This document shows positions 8,052 to 17,441 of a stretch of 64,000 bases of DNA, piece by piece; position 1 is the first letter of the stretch, and every line of letters begins with the position of its first letter. The position numbers were made by a program, and so were the translations under genes. The DNA is from Treponema socranskii subsp. paredis ATCC 35535 (GTDB lineage: Bacteria > Spirochaetota > Spirochaetia > Treponematales > Treponemataceae), in NCBI GenBank assembly GCA_000413015.1, contig KE332515.1:531092-595091 (forward strand). Direction: 5' to 3'. The notes beneath the pieces were generated by a model that made no database searches, was not told the DNA's origin, and saw nothing but the letters and a program-made list of their open reading frames with translations.

Positions 8052-11000
8052 TTTGTACCTTCCACAGTTTATCTTCGGCTTCGACATCTCTTCCCGAAAG
8101 GGAGGCGAGCCAAGAAGACGAAACGGCGAGCGTTTCGTTTTCGATAAAGGGCGCAAAGAGTTCGTACGCGGATTTGAGTTCCGCATCGCCTGAAAGCGAA
8201 AGACGGATCCGATCGGTAACGGCAAAACCGCTTTCCTTTCTGAGATTTTGTATGCCGCGCACCAAATCGCGCACCCAGCCTTCTTTTTTAAGTTCATCGG
8301 TGATCTTCGTGTCCAAGCCCACCGTCAGCGTGCCGTCGTTCAGCACTTTCAAATCGTCTTTTTCGATGCGCTCGACGTTCACTTTCGTGCCGTCGAGGTC
8401 GATACTCTTCCCCTCGACTTCGATCGTCAATTTCGAACCGTCGAGGATCGTTTGAATGGCTTCGTGGTCGAGCGAAGCGATCTTTGCCGACGCCTCTTTC
8501 ATGAGCGGACCGATTTCTTTTCCGAGTACGCGGAAATTCGCTTTCGCCCGGTATTCGACCAATTCGTCTTCCCGTTCGTGAAAGATGATGCGCTTGACGT
8601 TGAGCTCTTCGCGGATGGAATCTTCCATTTCGGCGAGGACTTTTTTTTCTTCGGGATCCCGCGTTACGAGAGCCGCGCTTTCAAGCGGCTGGCGGTTTTT
8701 TATATTGAATTGATTTCTGAGCGCGTGTCCCATCGAAACGGCTTTTTGCACCGCTTCCATTTTAAACTCGAGCGCTTCGTTCCGCAGCTTTTCGCCGTAT
8801 GCGGGATAGTCTTCGAGGTGCACCGATTCTTTATCGCTTTTCGTACGGAGATTTTGCCAAATGGTTTCGGTGATAAAGGGAATAAAGGGACACGCGGCGA
8901 GCGCAAAAGTTTTAAGTGCAATGTACAGAGCCGCGTACGCTTCCTTTTTGTCGCTGTCGTTTTCGCTTTTCCAAAAACGCCGGCGGCTTCTTCGGATATA
9001 CCAATTGTTAAGTTCGTCGATAAAGTGCACGATGGGATCGATCGCGCCGGAAAGATCGTAGGAGTCGAGCGAAGCGCTTACGCTTTTGACGAGCTTTTGC
9101 GTGATCGAAAGGAGCCACGCATCGAGCGGATTTTGCGGAAGCGCTTCATCGAATTCACGGCCGTCGGGGGAAATGCCGTCGATATTCGCATACTGCACAA
9201 AAAAGCTGTAGCTGTTCCACAGCGGGATGACGATGCCTTTTAAAATATCGCGCACGCCGTCGTCCGAATAGCGAAGGTCATCCGCTTTGACGACCGGAGA
9301 GTGCATGAGAAAGAGGCGTATCGCATCGGCGCCGAATTTTGAAATCGCTTCTTCGGGATCCGTGTAATTGCGGAGGCTCTTCGACATTTTTCGTCCGTCC
9401 GAAGCGAGCACGAGACCGCTTACGATACAGTTTTTAAATGCGGGTCGATCGAAGAGTTCGGCGGCGAGTACGGTGAGCGTATAAAACCAGCCGCGCGTTT
9501 GATCGAGTCCTTCCGAAATAAAATCCGCCGGAAAATGCTTTTCGAAATACTCTTTATTTTCAAACGGATAATGATTTTGCGCATAAGGCATGGAACCCGA
9601 TTCGAACCAGCAGTCGAGCACTTCGGGAATGCGCTTCATTGTACCGCCGCAGCTTTTGCACGGAATCGTAATCTTGTCGACGAACTGTTTGTGCAAATCT
9701 TCGGGATAGACGCCCGAAAGCGCTTCGAGCTCTTCCCTGCTTCCGACACAGATCGATTCTTTGCACGAATCGCATTTCCAAATCGGAATCGGATTGCCCC
9801 AAAAACGGTTTCGGCTGATCGCCCAATCGCGCGCGCCCGAAAGCCATTTTCCGAACCGCCCGTCTTTGATGTGCGGCGGCCGCCAATTGATTTCGGCATT
9901 CGCTTTGAGCAATACGTCGTGCTCTTCGGAAACTTTTACGAACCAGCTTCCGATGCTGCGGTAGATGAGCGGAGAAGCGCACCTCCAGCAATGCGGATAG
10001 GAGTGCACGATCGTATCCCGTTTGACGAGTTTTCCTTCGGCTTTCAAACGCGACATGATATCTTTGTCGCAGTCTTTTACGAAGCGGCCTTCGTAATCGG
10101 ACACTTCATGCGTAAATCGGCATTCGGCGTCGATCGGTTCGGCAAAGGGAATACCCGTCCCCTGAAAAAGCTTGTTGTCGTCTTCACCGAAAGCCGGCGC
10201 CGTATGGACAATGCCCGTACCGTCTTCGGTCGAAACGAAATCTCCGTTGAATATCCTAAACGCGCCGGCCGATCCGTCGTCCATTACCACCAGATGTTTA
10301 AAATACGGAAAAAGCGGTTCGTAGGTCGCACCTAAAAAATCGCTTCCCTTTCGGGTATAAACGATCGAATATTCTTTTTCGTCTTTATAATATGCGGAAA
10401 GCCTTGCCGCCGCGAGGATATAATAATCGCCTGAAGCCGTATCGCGCACTTTAACGTAATCGATATCCGGCCCCATCGCAAGACCTTCGTTCGAGGGAAG
10501 CGTCCACGGAGTCGTCGTCCACGCAAGAAAATACGTGTTCCCGCTTGCAAAATCCGCATCGTTTATGGCATCGGGAGCTTTCGTTGCCTTAAACCGCACC
10601 GTGATCGCAGGATCCTGCACGTCTTTATAGCCGAGGGCGAGTTCGTGATTCGAAAGAACCGTCGCGCAGCGCGGGCAATACGGCAGGATATAGCTTCCTT
10701 CGTAGATGAGGTTTTTATCCCACAGCGCTTTGACGACCCACCAAATCGATTCCATATAGTCGGGCATCATCGTTTTATAATCGTTGTCGAAATCGACCCA
10801 GCGTCCCATGCGCGTGATGATCCTCCGCCACTCGTCCGTATAACGCAGCACGCTCGCACGGCATGCATCGTTGAATTTTTCGACGCCGTAAGCTTCGATT
10901 TCGTGCTTCGAATTGATGCCGAGTTCTTTTTCGATTAAATTTTCGACGGGAAGCCCGTGACAGTCCCAGCCGAAGCGGCGTTCGACTTTTTTACCCTTCA

Positions 11001-11220
11001 TCGTTTGATAGCGCGGAATAATATCTTTGATCGTCGAAGGAATAAAATGCCCGAAATGCGGCAAACCCGTCGCAAACGGAGGTCCGTCGTAAAATACGTA
11101 TTCTTCGGCGCCTTCGCGCTGAGCAAGGGACTTTTTAAACGTATCGTTGTCCCGCCAAAACTTCAGAACCTCTTCTTCCTGCTTGGGAAAGTCCGCTTTC
11201 GGATTTACCGGTGTATACAC
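8038..11220 (-). CDS. ileS: Isoleucyl-tRNA synthetase, eukaryote-like (type 2)
   Basis: A 1060-residue class I aminoacyl-tRNA synthetase charging tRNA-Ile. The HIGH signature is HFGH at residues 55-58 inside PPFATGLPHFGH, the KMSKS loop is DGRKMSKSLRNY near 610, and the editing domain lies between them. The PPFATGLPH form and the overall length match the eukaryote-like type 2 enzymes, which are typically insensitive to mupirocin; that last point is family knowledge, not tested here. The start is GTG at 11220 with GAGG six bases upstream. The gene is followed by, and overlaps, a lipoprotein gene. Upstream lie palindromic repeats rather than a recognisable T-box leader. Confidence 0.97.
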   Translation of the reverse strand: MYTPVNPKADFPKQEEEVLKFWRDNDTFKKSLAQREGAEEYVFYDGPPFATGLPHFGHFIPSTIKDIIPRYQTMKGKKVERRFGWDCHGLPVENLIEKELGINSKHEIEAYGVEKFNDACRASVLRYTDEWRRIITRMGRWVDFDNDYKTMMPDYMESIWWVVKALWDKNLIYEGSYILPYCPRCATVLSNHELALGYKDVQDPAITVRFKATKAPDAINDADFASGNTYFLAWTTTPWTLPSNEGLAMGPDIDYVKVRDTASGDYYILAAARLSAYYKDEKEYSIVYTRKGSDFLGATYEPLFPYFKHLVVMDDGSAGAFRIFNGDFVSTEDGTGIVHTAPAFGEDDNKLFQGTGIPFAEPIDAECRFTHEVSDYEGRFVKDCDKDIMSRLKAEGKLVKRDTIVHSYPHCWRCASPLIYRSIGSWFVKVSEEHDVLLKANAEINWRPPHIKDGRFGKWLSGARDWAISRNRFWGNPIPIWKCDSCKESICVGSREELEALSGVYPEDLHKQFVDKITIPCKSCGGTMKRIPEVLDCWFESGSMPYAQNHYPFENKEYFEKHFPADFISEGLDQTRGWFYTLTVLAAELFDRPAFKNCIVSGLVLASDGRKMSKSLRNYTDPEEAISKFGADAIRLFLMHSPVVKADDLRYSDDGVRDILKGIVIPLWNSYSFFVQYANIDGISPDGREFDEALPQNPLDAWLLSITQKLVKSVSASLDSYDLSGAIDPIVHFIDELNNWYIRRSRRRFWKSENDSDKKEAYAALYIALKTFALAACPFIPFITETIWQNLRTKSDKESVHLEDYPAYGEKLRNEALEFKMEAVQKAVSMGHALRNQFNIKNRQPLESAALVTRDPEEKKVLAEMEDSIREELNVKRIIFHEREDELVEYRAKANFRVLGKEIGPLMKEASAKIASLDHEAIQTILDGSKLTIEVEGKSIDLDGTKVNVERIEKDDLKVLNDGTLTVGLDTKITDELKKEGWVRDLVRGIQNLRKESGFAVTDRIRLSLSGDAELKSAYELFAPFIENETLAVSSSWLASLSGRDVEAEDKLWKVQIEKA

Positions 11221-11288
11221 AAACTGCCTCTATCAATATGAAATGAAAATCATTATATCGGGAAAAGGGAAAAATTACTAGAGCACAT

Positions 11289-11488
11289 AAAATCCGAGCA
11301 GTGCGCAGGATTTTATGTGCGTCTCCTATGAGAGAAAAACGGCTCGGCCGTTTTTCAACTCTCGACTTCCAAAGAAAAAATCCGAGCAGTGCGCAACTTG
11401 CAACGAGCGCGAAGTTCCCCGCGCGGGATTCGGGCGAGTCTCCTATAAAAGAAAAACGCGCCAAGCGTTTTTCAACTCTCGACTTTAG
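11289..11488. repeat. Two tandem degenerate copies of a hairpin-rich repeat
   Basis: Two neighbouring units share the order: ATCCGAGCAGTGCGCA, then a variable stretch, GTCTCCTAT, a palindrome built on GAAAAACG...CGTTTTTC, and AACTCTCGACTT. Unit 1 is about 11289-11368 and unit 2 about 11386-11486. Unit 1 also holds CATAAAATCC/GGATTTTATG as a 10-bp inverted repeat. The GAAAAACGGC-TCG-GCCGTTTTTC hairpin is terminator-like on both strands. Unit 2 contains an insert (ACTTGCAACGAGCGCGAAG...) that recurs, inverted, near 59.6 kb. It occupies the gap upstream of ileS. Confidence 0.7.
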
Positions 11489-11656
11489 CGCCGCGATATT
11501 TCGGACAGCGCTTTTTATCCTCCTCCTATATACCGCAATCGTTTCTTTATACATCGCCCGAATCGATTATATTGTACGTCCGTTATCTGCGTAAACACAA
11601 ATACCGCTCGGTTTTTCGACGGATCATCTTTGTCTGCAGTTTTTCATACCTGCCGA

Positions 11657-11684
11657 TTGAAAATTAATATTTTTATGATATAAT
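11657..11684 (+). promoter_or_regulatory. Sigma-70-type promoter for the YARHG gene
   Basis: TTGAAA, 16-base spacer, TATAAT. It is the only good promoter in the 540-bp gap and points to the gene starting at 11781, leaving a leader of about 90 bases. Confidence 0.5.
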
Positions 11685-11780
11685 GGGAAAAAATTGGTAA
11701 AGTAAATACACTGATAAATATTACGGTTTAAAATGCAAGTTATATACACGTACGTCCCCGACGGTATACAGGATTAAGAT

Positions 11781-12431
11781 ATGAAAAAAAACTTTTTTTT
11801 TGCGGTTTTGATTTTTGCAAGCGTATCTTCTTTTGCGGGAGAAAAAATAAAATGCGTAAAAGAAACGTATACCTATCCCGACTATAACGGCGGAGTTTAT
11901 ACAAATGAATTTTATTTTATAGAAAACTTTGTCATTCATCCTCTTAATTTTGCAGGCAGAAAATATATTTTGTTTTATAAAGATGAAGAGGATGAGGATT
12001 ATCGTTCGTTCGGAGAATCTTACCCGAAATATCTCGGCGGCGGAATATTTTCGGGAGCAGTTTACGGAGTCGGAGATCCGCCTGAAAGGTTGAGTAAAAA
12101 AACCGAAGAAATTTTATATGACAAAAACGACTTTTATCGTATTTTGGCAAATGAGTTCTACAGATGGTATTTAAAGAAAGAATCATTCAGCTCCGATTTT
12201 GATTGTTTGAAAAATTTTATCTGCGGTACTATGAAAGTATTTTCAAAAGAAGATTTACGTATTTTGCGGAATACGATCTACGCAAAATACGGCTACATTT
12301 TCAAATCGAAAGATTTAAATGATATTTTTTCAAAAACCGAATGGTATACGCCGAAAGAATATTTTAATGAAAGCTCCTTCAGCCGCTTGGATGATTGCTT
12401 TCTTGAAATCATTAAGCTGTTGGAAAAATGA
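11781..12431 (+). CDS. Secreted YARHG-domain protein
   Basis: A 216-residue protein with a signal peptide (MKKNFFFAVLIFASVSSFAG) and no lipobox cysteine. The C-terminus contains a YARHG domain: RNTIYAKYGYIFKSKDL, FSKTEWYTPK and a final helix. YARHG domains occur in extracellular proteins of many bacteria and are thought to be extracellular or periplasmic binding modules; no enzymatic role is established. The N-terminal half (YPDYNGGVYTNEFYFIE...) is Tyr/Phe-rich and unrecognised. The gene is AT-richer than its housekeeping neighbours and stands alone next to a disrupted gene, suggesting an accessory locus. Confidence 0.75.
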   Translation: MKKNFFFAVLIFASVSSFAGEKIKCVKETYTYPDYNGGVYTNEFYFIENFVIHPLNFAGRKYILFYKDEEDEDYRSFGESYPKYLGGGIFSGAVYGVGDPPERLSKKTEEILYDKNDFYRILANEFYRWYLKKESFSSDFDCLKNFICGTMKVFSKEDLRILRNTIYAKYGYIFKSKDLNDIFSKTEWYTPKEYFNESSFSRLDDCFLEIIKLLEK

Positions 12432-12478
12432 ATGTGATTTAGCAATATGCTTTTGATACGAACACAGAGGAGTTTTTT

Positions 12479-13009
12479 ATGCCCGTCATTCTCGTTTCAC
12501 CGTTAATATTAATAATTGCGCTTTCAGTCGGAATTATAGTTGCAACAAGGCTTTTTAATCAACAACCCCGACGCGAGCGTCGGGGTATGTTGTTCTCATA
12601 AGGTGGTTGCAGTCGGCTTTAATACCCTTTCTTACGACGCAGAGCGTCAGGGTATTAAACCCTCCGCACGAATAAAAGAAGTGCATTTTCAAAGGATGAA
12701 AATGTAAATGAAACGGACGGAACGCTCATATCCGTTAATATACGTCGAATAAATTTTCTTGCATATATCAATGAATATGACTATACGTATACTGTCAACG
12801 GCAACCTTTATTCAGGTAACGATACGGAAGGTTTTTTCTTTGAACAAAAACGCAATTCGCTTCCGAAAGAAAATGTAAAAGTGGAATACATTAAAGCTCA
12901 TCCTGAACAATCAAGGTTGAAATTTATTAATCATAAAAATGAAAAACTTCGCTTTATCCTCGCAGTTACGCTGTCCGTATTGCTCATAGTATTTCTTATA
13001 CGATTTTAA
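12479..13009 (+). pseudogene. DUF3592-like membrane protein gene broken by a 124-bp repeat
   Basis: The start at 12479 follows GAGGAG and encodes a membrane helix (MPVILVSPLILIIALSVGII), but the frame stops at 12601 inside the dispersed repeat at 12554-12677. Downstream of the repeat the same frame reopens and runs to a stop at 13007-13009, encoding DYTYTVNGNLYSG, a NVKVEYIKAHPEQSRL segment and a C-terminal hydrophobic helix. That pattern (strand, V.VeY.p.nPe.s.l, helix) is characteristic of DUF3592 proteins. Part of the middle is missing, so the gene lost sequence as well as gaining the repeat. Two short peptides could still be made, but a working protein is unlikely. Confidence 0.7.
12554..12677 (+). 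repeat. Dispersed 124-bp repeat, copy A
   Basis: About 96% identical over its whole length to 21171-21293, in the same orientation. It starts TTTAATCAAC and ends CGCACGAATAAAA. Two hairpins are visible: CCCCGACGC-GA-GCGTCGGGG, and AATACCCT...AGGGTATT enclosing GACGC-AGA-GCGTC. No open frame of note. Looks like a REP- or MITE-like element. Confidence 0.8.
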
Positions 13010-13141
13010 TAACATTTTCCTTAGCTTAGTGTCGAAAAGCACAGCGCTATTTGATGAATATTTATCGACCTGCCGATGCAAAACGCCGATACGCTGATGC
13101 CGCCGATGTACAAAACGCGCTATTCCGGTTATCATAGAATC

Positions 13142-13921
13142 ATGCCGCGAAATTACGTTACGGAGGCGATCGTTTTTTCGGTAAAGCCGCTCGGAGAACT
13201 CAACAGCTCGGTTTGTTTTTTGACAAAGGAGCGCGGCACGGTCTACGCGACGCTTTACGGAGGGGCAAAGAGCAAACTGCGCTCCCTCGTTTCCGTTTGG
13301 AACGCGGGTACGGCGTATTTTTACTGTAAAGAAGCGGACAATTTCGAACGCAACGTAAAGATATCGGATTTCGATGTAAAGCGCTATCATCTTTCGTTCC
13401 GCGAAAATCTCTACAAGTCCTACGCGGCCTCTCTCGCGGCGGAACTCATCATCAAAACGAAGTGTACCGGCAGTTTCGAATCGTGCTGGTGCCTCGCTTC
13501 GGGATTTTTCGACGGACTTGAAATTGCGCAGGGAAGCCAGTGCGAACGGGGTCTCGTCCGCTTTTTATGGCGCTATATGGAACTGCTCGGTATTCAAAGC
13601 GACGCTTCCTCCTGTGCGTCGTGCGCTCGCAGTTTTGATGCTGGAAATTTGACGGGCGATGCGGTAGTATACAGTGCTGTTGAAAACGGTTTTTTCTGTC
13701 CTTCGTGCGCCGCACGGGAAGACAGCGCCAACCGTTTTATGCTTTCACTCGAAGCCGTACGCTACCTCGACGCGGTTTCGCGTTTAAGTCCGCACGAATC
13801 CCGCTCATTCGAAGTGTCGGACGGAGCGCTCGGTGAACTCAAACGGCTCGTCTTTTTTCTTTCGGAACAGGCGGCCGGTACAAAATTACAATCGCTTGCA
13901 ACAGGGATGGGTATATTATGA
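13142..13921 (+). CDS. recO: DNA repair protein RecO
   Basis: A 259-residue RecO. It has an N-terminal OB-fold (TEAIVFSVKPLGELNSSVCF, a KERGTV turn and a GGAKSKLRSL basic loop that binds DNA), a helical middle, and a zinc site built from CASC and CPSC in the C-terminal half. RecO loads RecA with RecR in gap repair and anneals single strands. The start at 13142 (MPRNYVTEAIVF) fits family alignment; earlier in-frame ATGs at 13076, 13097 and 13106 would add an unsupported basic leader. The stop overlaps the next start as ATGA, so it is coupled to the nucleoside phosphorylase gene. Confidence 0.85.
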   Translation: MPRNYVTEAIVFSVKPLGELNSSVCFLTKERGTVYATLYGGAKSKLRSLVSVWNAGTAYFYCKEADNFERNVKISDFDVKRYHLSFRENLYKSYAASLAAELIIKTKCTGSFESCWCLASGFFDGLEIAQGSQCERGLVRFLWRYMELLGIQSDASSCASCARSFDAGNLTGDAVVYSAVENGFFCPSCAAREDSANRFMLSLEAVRYLDAVSRLSPHESRSFEVSDGALGELKRLVFFLSEQAAGTKLQSLATGMGIL

Positions 13922-15270
13922 AAGCGACGGATATCATTGCAAAAAAGCGCGGCATCTTTGTCCGCGGCGAAGACGGAACGAAAAAGATCGCACAAAGCAC
14001 CGCTCTCACTCGGGAAGAGATCGCGTTTATGGTTTCGGGCTATGTCGAAGGAACGATTCCCGATTATCAAATCGCTTCATGGCTTATGGCGATCTATTTT
14101 AACGGCATGACATTCGAAGAAACGGGTATGCTCACCGACGTCATGCTTCGCTCTGGCGATGTCATTGATTTGAAAGCGGCACGTCTTTCCGGTCCCTTTG
14201 TCGATAAACATTCGACCGGCGGCGTCGGAGACAAGATTTCTCTTCCGCTTGCGCCGATCGCGGCGTGCTGCGGCGTACAGGTTCCGATGATGAGCGGGCG
14301 CGCGCTCGGCTATACGGGCGGCACTCTCGACAAACTCGAATCGATCGAAGGCTACCGCACCGATCTCACCCCTGAAACCTTTGCGAGACTCATCGCGAAA
14401 ACGGGTTTTGCGATGACGGGTCAGACAAAAAAAATCGTCCCCGCCGACAGGCTTTTGTACGCGCTCCGCGATGTGACGGGAACCGTCGAATCGGTGTCTC
14501 TCATCACGTCGAGCATCTTATCGAAAAAGGTTGCGGAAGGAAGCGACGCGCTCGTCTTCGATGTAAAGTGCGGTTCGGGCGCGTTTATGAAATCGATGTA
14601 CGATGCGGAGTCTCTCGCTCTCTCGCTCGTAAAAACGGCATTCGCCATGGGCAAAAAAGCGTCCGCTTTCATCACCGGCATGGACACGCCGCTCGGAAAA
14701 AAAGTCGGAAACTTTCTGGAAATCGAAGAGACGATCGAATGTCTCGAAGGGCGCGGGCCCGAAGACGTTATGGAAGAAACGTACGCTCTTTGCAGTGAAA
14801 TGCTTTTGCTCGGAGGCAAAGTGAAAACGGAAGCGGACGCGCGTTCTCAATGCAAGCATGCAGTAGAATCGGGAGCTGCCCGCGAAAAGTTTTTACAAAA
14901 CGTCGAAGACCAGGGCGGTAATCCTGCAAAGCTTCTTTCGGAAATCGGAAAGAGGCGGTCGCCCCATCACGCATCGCTCGAAGCTCAAGCAAGCGGCTTT
15001 CTCACGCTCGACGCTCTTTCAGTCGGTCTTGCGGGGATCGATTTGGGTGTGGGGCGAAACAAAACGAGCGATGCCGTATGCCCCGACGCGGGCTTTATCG
15101 TGCATGCGAAAACGGGAGACTTCGTGCACAAGGGGGATCGCATCCTCGACATATACGGAAAAGACGAAGCCTGTCTTACAAGCGCGAAGCGCAAAATCGA
15201 AGACGCCCTCGCCTACTCCGACACGGCTCCCGATAAAAAACCTCTTATTCTGAAAACGATACGGCAGTAA
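13918..15270 (+). CDS. deoA: Pyrimidine-nucleoside (thymidine) phosphorylase
   Basis: A 450-residue enzyme of the thymidine/pyrimidine-nucleoside phosphorylase family, which cleaves (deoxy)uridine and thymidine with phosphate to the free base and (deoxy)ribose 1-phosphate. Signature KHSTGGVGDK (about 97-106) is the phosphate-binding loop; MMSGRALGYTGGTLDKLES and DVKCGSGAFMKS complete the active site, and the C-terminal domain has the usual HAKTGDFVHKGD. Thymidine-specific (deoA) versus broad (pdp) use cannot be resolved by eye. It supplies uracil for the Upp encoded at 6.1-7.1 kb. Confidence 0.93.
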   Translation: MKATDIIAKKRGIFVRGEDGTKKIAQSTALTREEIAFMVSGYVEGTIPDYQIASWLMAIYFNGMTFEETGMLTDVMLRSGDVIDLKAARLSGPFVDKHSTGGVGDKISLPLAPIAACCGVQVPMMSGRALGYTGGTLDKLESIEGYRTDLTPETFARLIAKTGFAMTGQTKKIVPADRLLYALRDVTGTVESVSLITSSILSKKVAEGSDALVFDVKCGSGAFMKSMYDAESLALSLVKTAFAMGKKASAFITGMDTPLGKKVGNFLEIEETIECLEGRGPEDVMEETYALCSEMLLLGGKVKTEADARSQCKHAVESGAAREKFLQNVEDQGGNPAKLLSEIGKRRSPHHASLEAQASGFLTLDALSVGLAGIDLGVGRNKTSDAVCPDAGFIVHAKTGDFVHKGDRILDIYGKDEACLTSAKRKIEDALAYSDTAPDKKPLILKTIRQ

Positions 15271-15293
15271 AAAAAAATGAAAGGATTGTGATT

Positions 15294-17441
15294 TTGAAAG
15301 AATGGCGTAAAAGAGAGATATCGAGGGAATCGGTAAAAGAATTGTGCGGCCTGTACGGAGTCGATGCGCTCACCGCTTCGATTATGGTGCGGCGCGGCAT
15401 TACGCAGGCGAACGACATATTGTATTTTAAAGAAAGCGATCTGCGTTTTTTACACAACCCTTTTTTGTTTTCAAATATGGAAGATGCGGTCGACCGCATT
15501 ACGAGTGCAAAAGAAGAAGGCGAAAAGATATTGATTTTCGGCGACCGCGATGTAGACGGCGTAAGCGCAACGGCCATCCTCTACACGTATTTGCAAAGGA
15601 GCGGCTATGACGTTTCGTGGCGGCTTCCCGTCGGAGACGATGCCTACGGTCTTTCGATGCAGGCGGTCGACGACTTTGCGAAAGACTACGGCTCGCTCAT
15701 CATAACGGTCGACTGCGGCATTTCAAACGCGGCCGAAATCGCGCACGCGAACGAACTCGGCATCGACGTCATCGTCACCGATCACCACAATCCGCCCGAA
15801 ACGCTTCCCGATGCCTGTGCGATTCTAGACCCGAAAGTAAAAGATTCGGGGTATCCCTTTGCCGATATTTCGGGGGCGGCGGTTTCGTACAAACTCGTCG
15901 AAGCGCTCCGCTTCAGCGAATCGGAATTGTACAAAGCTGAGATCGCCCTTTTGAACGTGAGACCCGCCGAAACGGAAGGCGTATACATCGACTGCCTAAA
16001 AGTGCGAAACCTCGTCCGCACGGCATCCCTTTCGGAGCACATAAGGGGCGGGAGCATATCGATAGCGCAAACGAAACTTCCCGAATTTCTGAAAGGCTCG
16101 CAGATTTTTACGTGGAACGAAGAAGCGGTAAAAAAGCAGCTTTCGGGCATATTCGGACGCGGCGTCGAATTCAATACGGCCGATCTCCGTCCCGAAGTTT
16201 CAAAGCTCATCCCCTCTCTTTCGCGCATGAGCCTCCTTGCAGCGAAAGACGCTTCACGTATCGCAAAATACAGCTCGCAGCCGATAAGCGAAATCGACGG
16301 TTTTTACAATATATTCGTAAGCTTTGCCGAAAAAAAAATGGAAACGAAGCAAACGCTTGCCGACCGGCAAAACGATCTCGAACTCGTCGCCATCGCCGCG
16401 ATTGCCGATATCATGCCGTTGAAAGACGAAAACAGGATCCTCGTGCGGGCGGGACTGGATGCGATAAACGAAGGAAAGGTGCGGCCGGGACTTGCCGAAT
16501 TGTTTTCGCGTCTTTCCATTGCGGGAAAAAAGATAAGCTCTTCCGATTTGTCGTGGACGGTCATCCCCGCTCTCAACGCCGCAGGCCGCATGGGGCAGTC
16601 GAACTCCGCCCTCGAAATGCTCATCTCGCCCGATGCCGCCGTGAGGGAAAAGAGAGCCGAAGAGATCATAGAACTCAACGAAAAAAGAAAAGCCTTTGTC
16701 GGAGACGCGGCGAGCATAACGGCAATCCAAGCGGAAGAAAGCTTTGAGCGCTGCGGAAAAAAACTCTGCACCGTCGTCGATGAGCGGATAAATAAAGGCG
16801 TTACGGGCATACTCGCTTCGCGTCTCATGGCAAAATACAAAGTGCCTGCGATCGTCATCACCTTTATCGACGGAGACATTGCCGTCGGTTCCATGAGAAG
16901 CTGCCGCGGTCTCAATGCCACGGACTTCCTCGCCTCTCTCGGCGATATCTTTATAAGCTACGGCGGGCACAACTGCGCGGCGGGCTTTTCGTTCCCGCGG
17001 GAAAAACTTCCGCTTTTTACCGAAAAGCTTAAAAACGCGGTTTCGCATATAGCTCTCGACTCCGAATCGGATACGCTCGATGTGGATGCGGAGCTTCCGG
17101 CAAATTACCTTTCGCCCGAAATCCTCTCGGTTGTTGACGCGTTCGAACCCTTCGGCGAAGGCAACCGCGAAATCGTTTTTTTATCGAAAGCGCTTCCCGT
17201 ATTCGATGCAAGCCTCGTCGGCAAAAGCGAACGGCGTCATTTGAAAATTACGTTCGATTGCGGAAAATATAAATTTCCCGCGCTCTTTTGGGGCGAAGGA
17301 GAGCGGCTCGGACGCGACTTTAACAAGGGCGATGCGCTCGACGTTTTATATTCGATGAACAGAAATACATTCAACGGCGCGGTAACGCCGCAAATGATAA
17401 TCACCGATTTCGTTCGGTCAGGAGAATACGGACATGCATAA
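15294..17441 (+). CDS. recJ: Single-strand-specific exonuclease RecJ
   Basis: A DHH-family 5'-3' exonuclease of about 715 residues. Motif I is GDRDVDGVSA and motif III is TDHHNPPE, both metal ligands; the DHHA1 part carries YGGHNCAAGF. There is an extra segment of about 130 residues after the DHH motif (including LKVRNLVRTA and SIAQTKLPEFLKGSQIF) that makes it longer than E. coli RecJ. Start choice: AAAGGA is eight bases before a TTG at 15294 but only two before a GTG at 15288, so TTG is favoured. Follows deoA by about 20 bp and overlaps the peptidase gene; repair and salvage genes share the operon. Confidence 0.93.
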   Translation: MKEWRKREISRESVKELCGLYGVDALTASIMVRRGITQANDILYFKESDLRFLHNPFLFSNMEDAVDRITSAKEEGEKILIFGDRDVDGVSATAILYTYLQRSGYDVSWRLPVGDDAYGLSMQAVDDFAKDYGSLIITVDCGISNAAEIAHANELGIDVIVTDHHNPPETLPDACAILDPKVKDSGYPFADISGAAVSYKLVEALRFSESELYKAEIALLNVRPAETEGVYIDCLKVRNLVRTASLSEHIRGGSISIAQTKLPEFLKGSQIFTWNEEAVKKQLSGIFGRGVEFNTADLRPEVSKLIPSLSRMSLLAAKDASRIAKYSSQPISEIDGFYNIFVSFAEKKMETKQTLADRQNDLELVAIAAIADIMPLKDENRILVRAGLDAINEGKVRPGLAELFSRLSIAGKKISSSDLSWTVIPALNAAGRMGQSNSALEMLISPDAAVREKRAEEIIELNEKRKAFVGDAASITAIQAEESFERCGKKLCTVVDERINKGVTGILASRLMAKYKVPAIVITFIDGDIAVGSMRSCRGLNATDFLASLGDIFISYGGHNCAAGFSFPREKLPLFTEKLKNAVSHIALDSESDTLDVDAELPANYLSPEILSVVDAFEPFGEGNREIVFLSKALPVFDASLVGKSERRHLKITFDCGKYKFPALFWGEGERLGRDFNKGDALDVLYSMNRNTFNGAVTPQMIITDFVRSGEYGHA

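Noticed and set aside
9499-10335. Long plus-strand frame inside ileS
   Set aside because: Arginine-rich shadow frame of ileS on the opposite strand.
11135-11554. Open frame antisense to the repeats encoding KSRVEKR-type peptides
   Set aside because: It follows repeated DNA in both units and lacks a ribosome-binding site; it is a by-product of the repeat.
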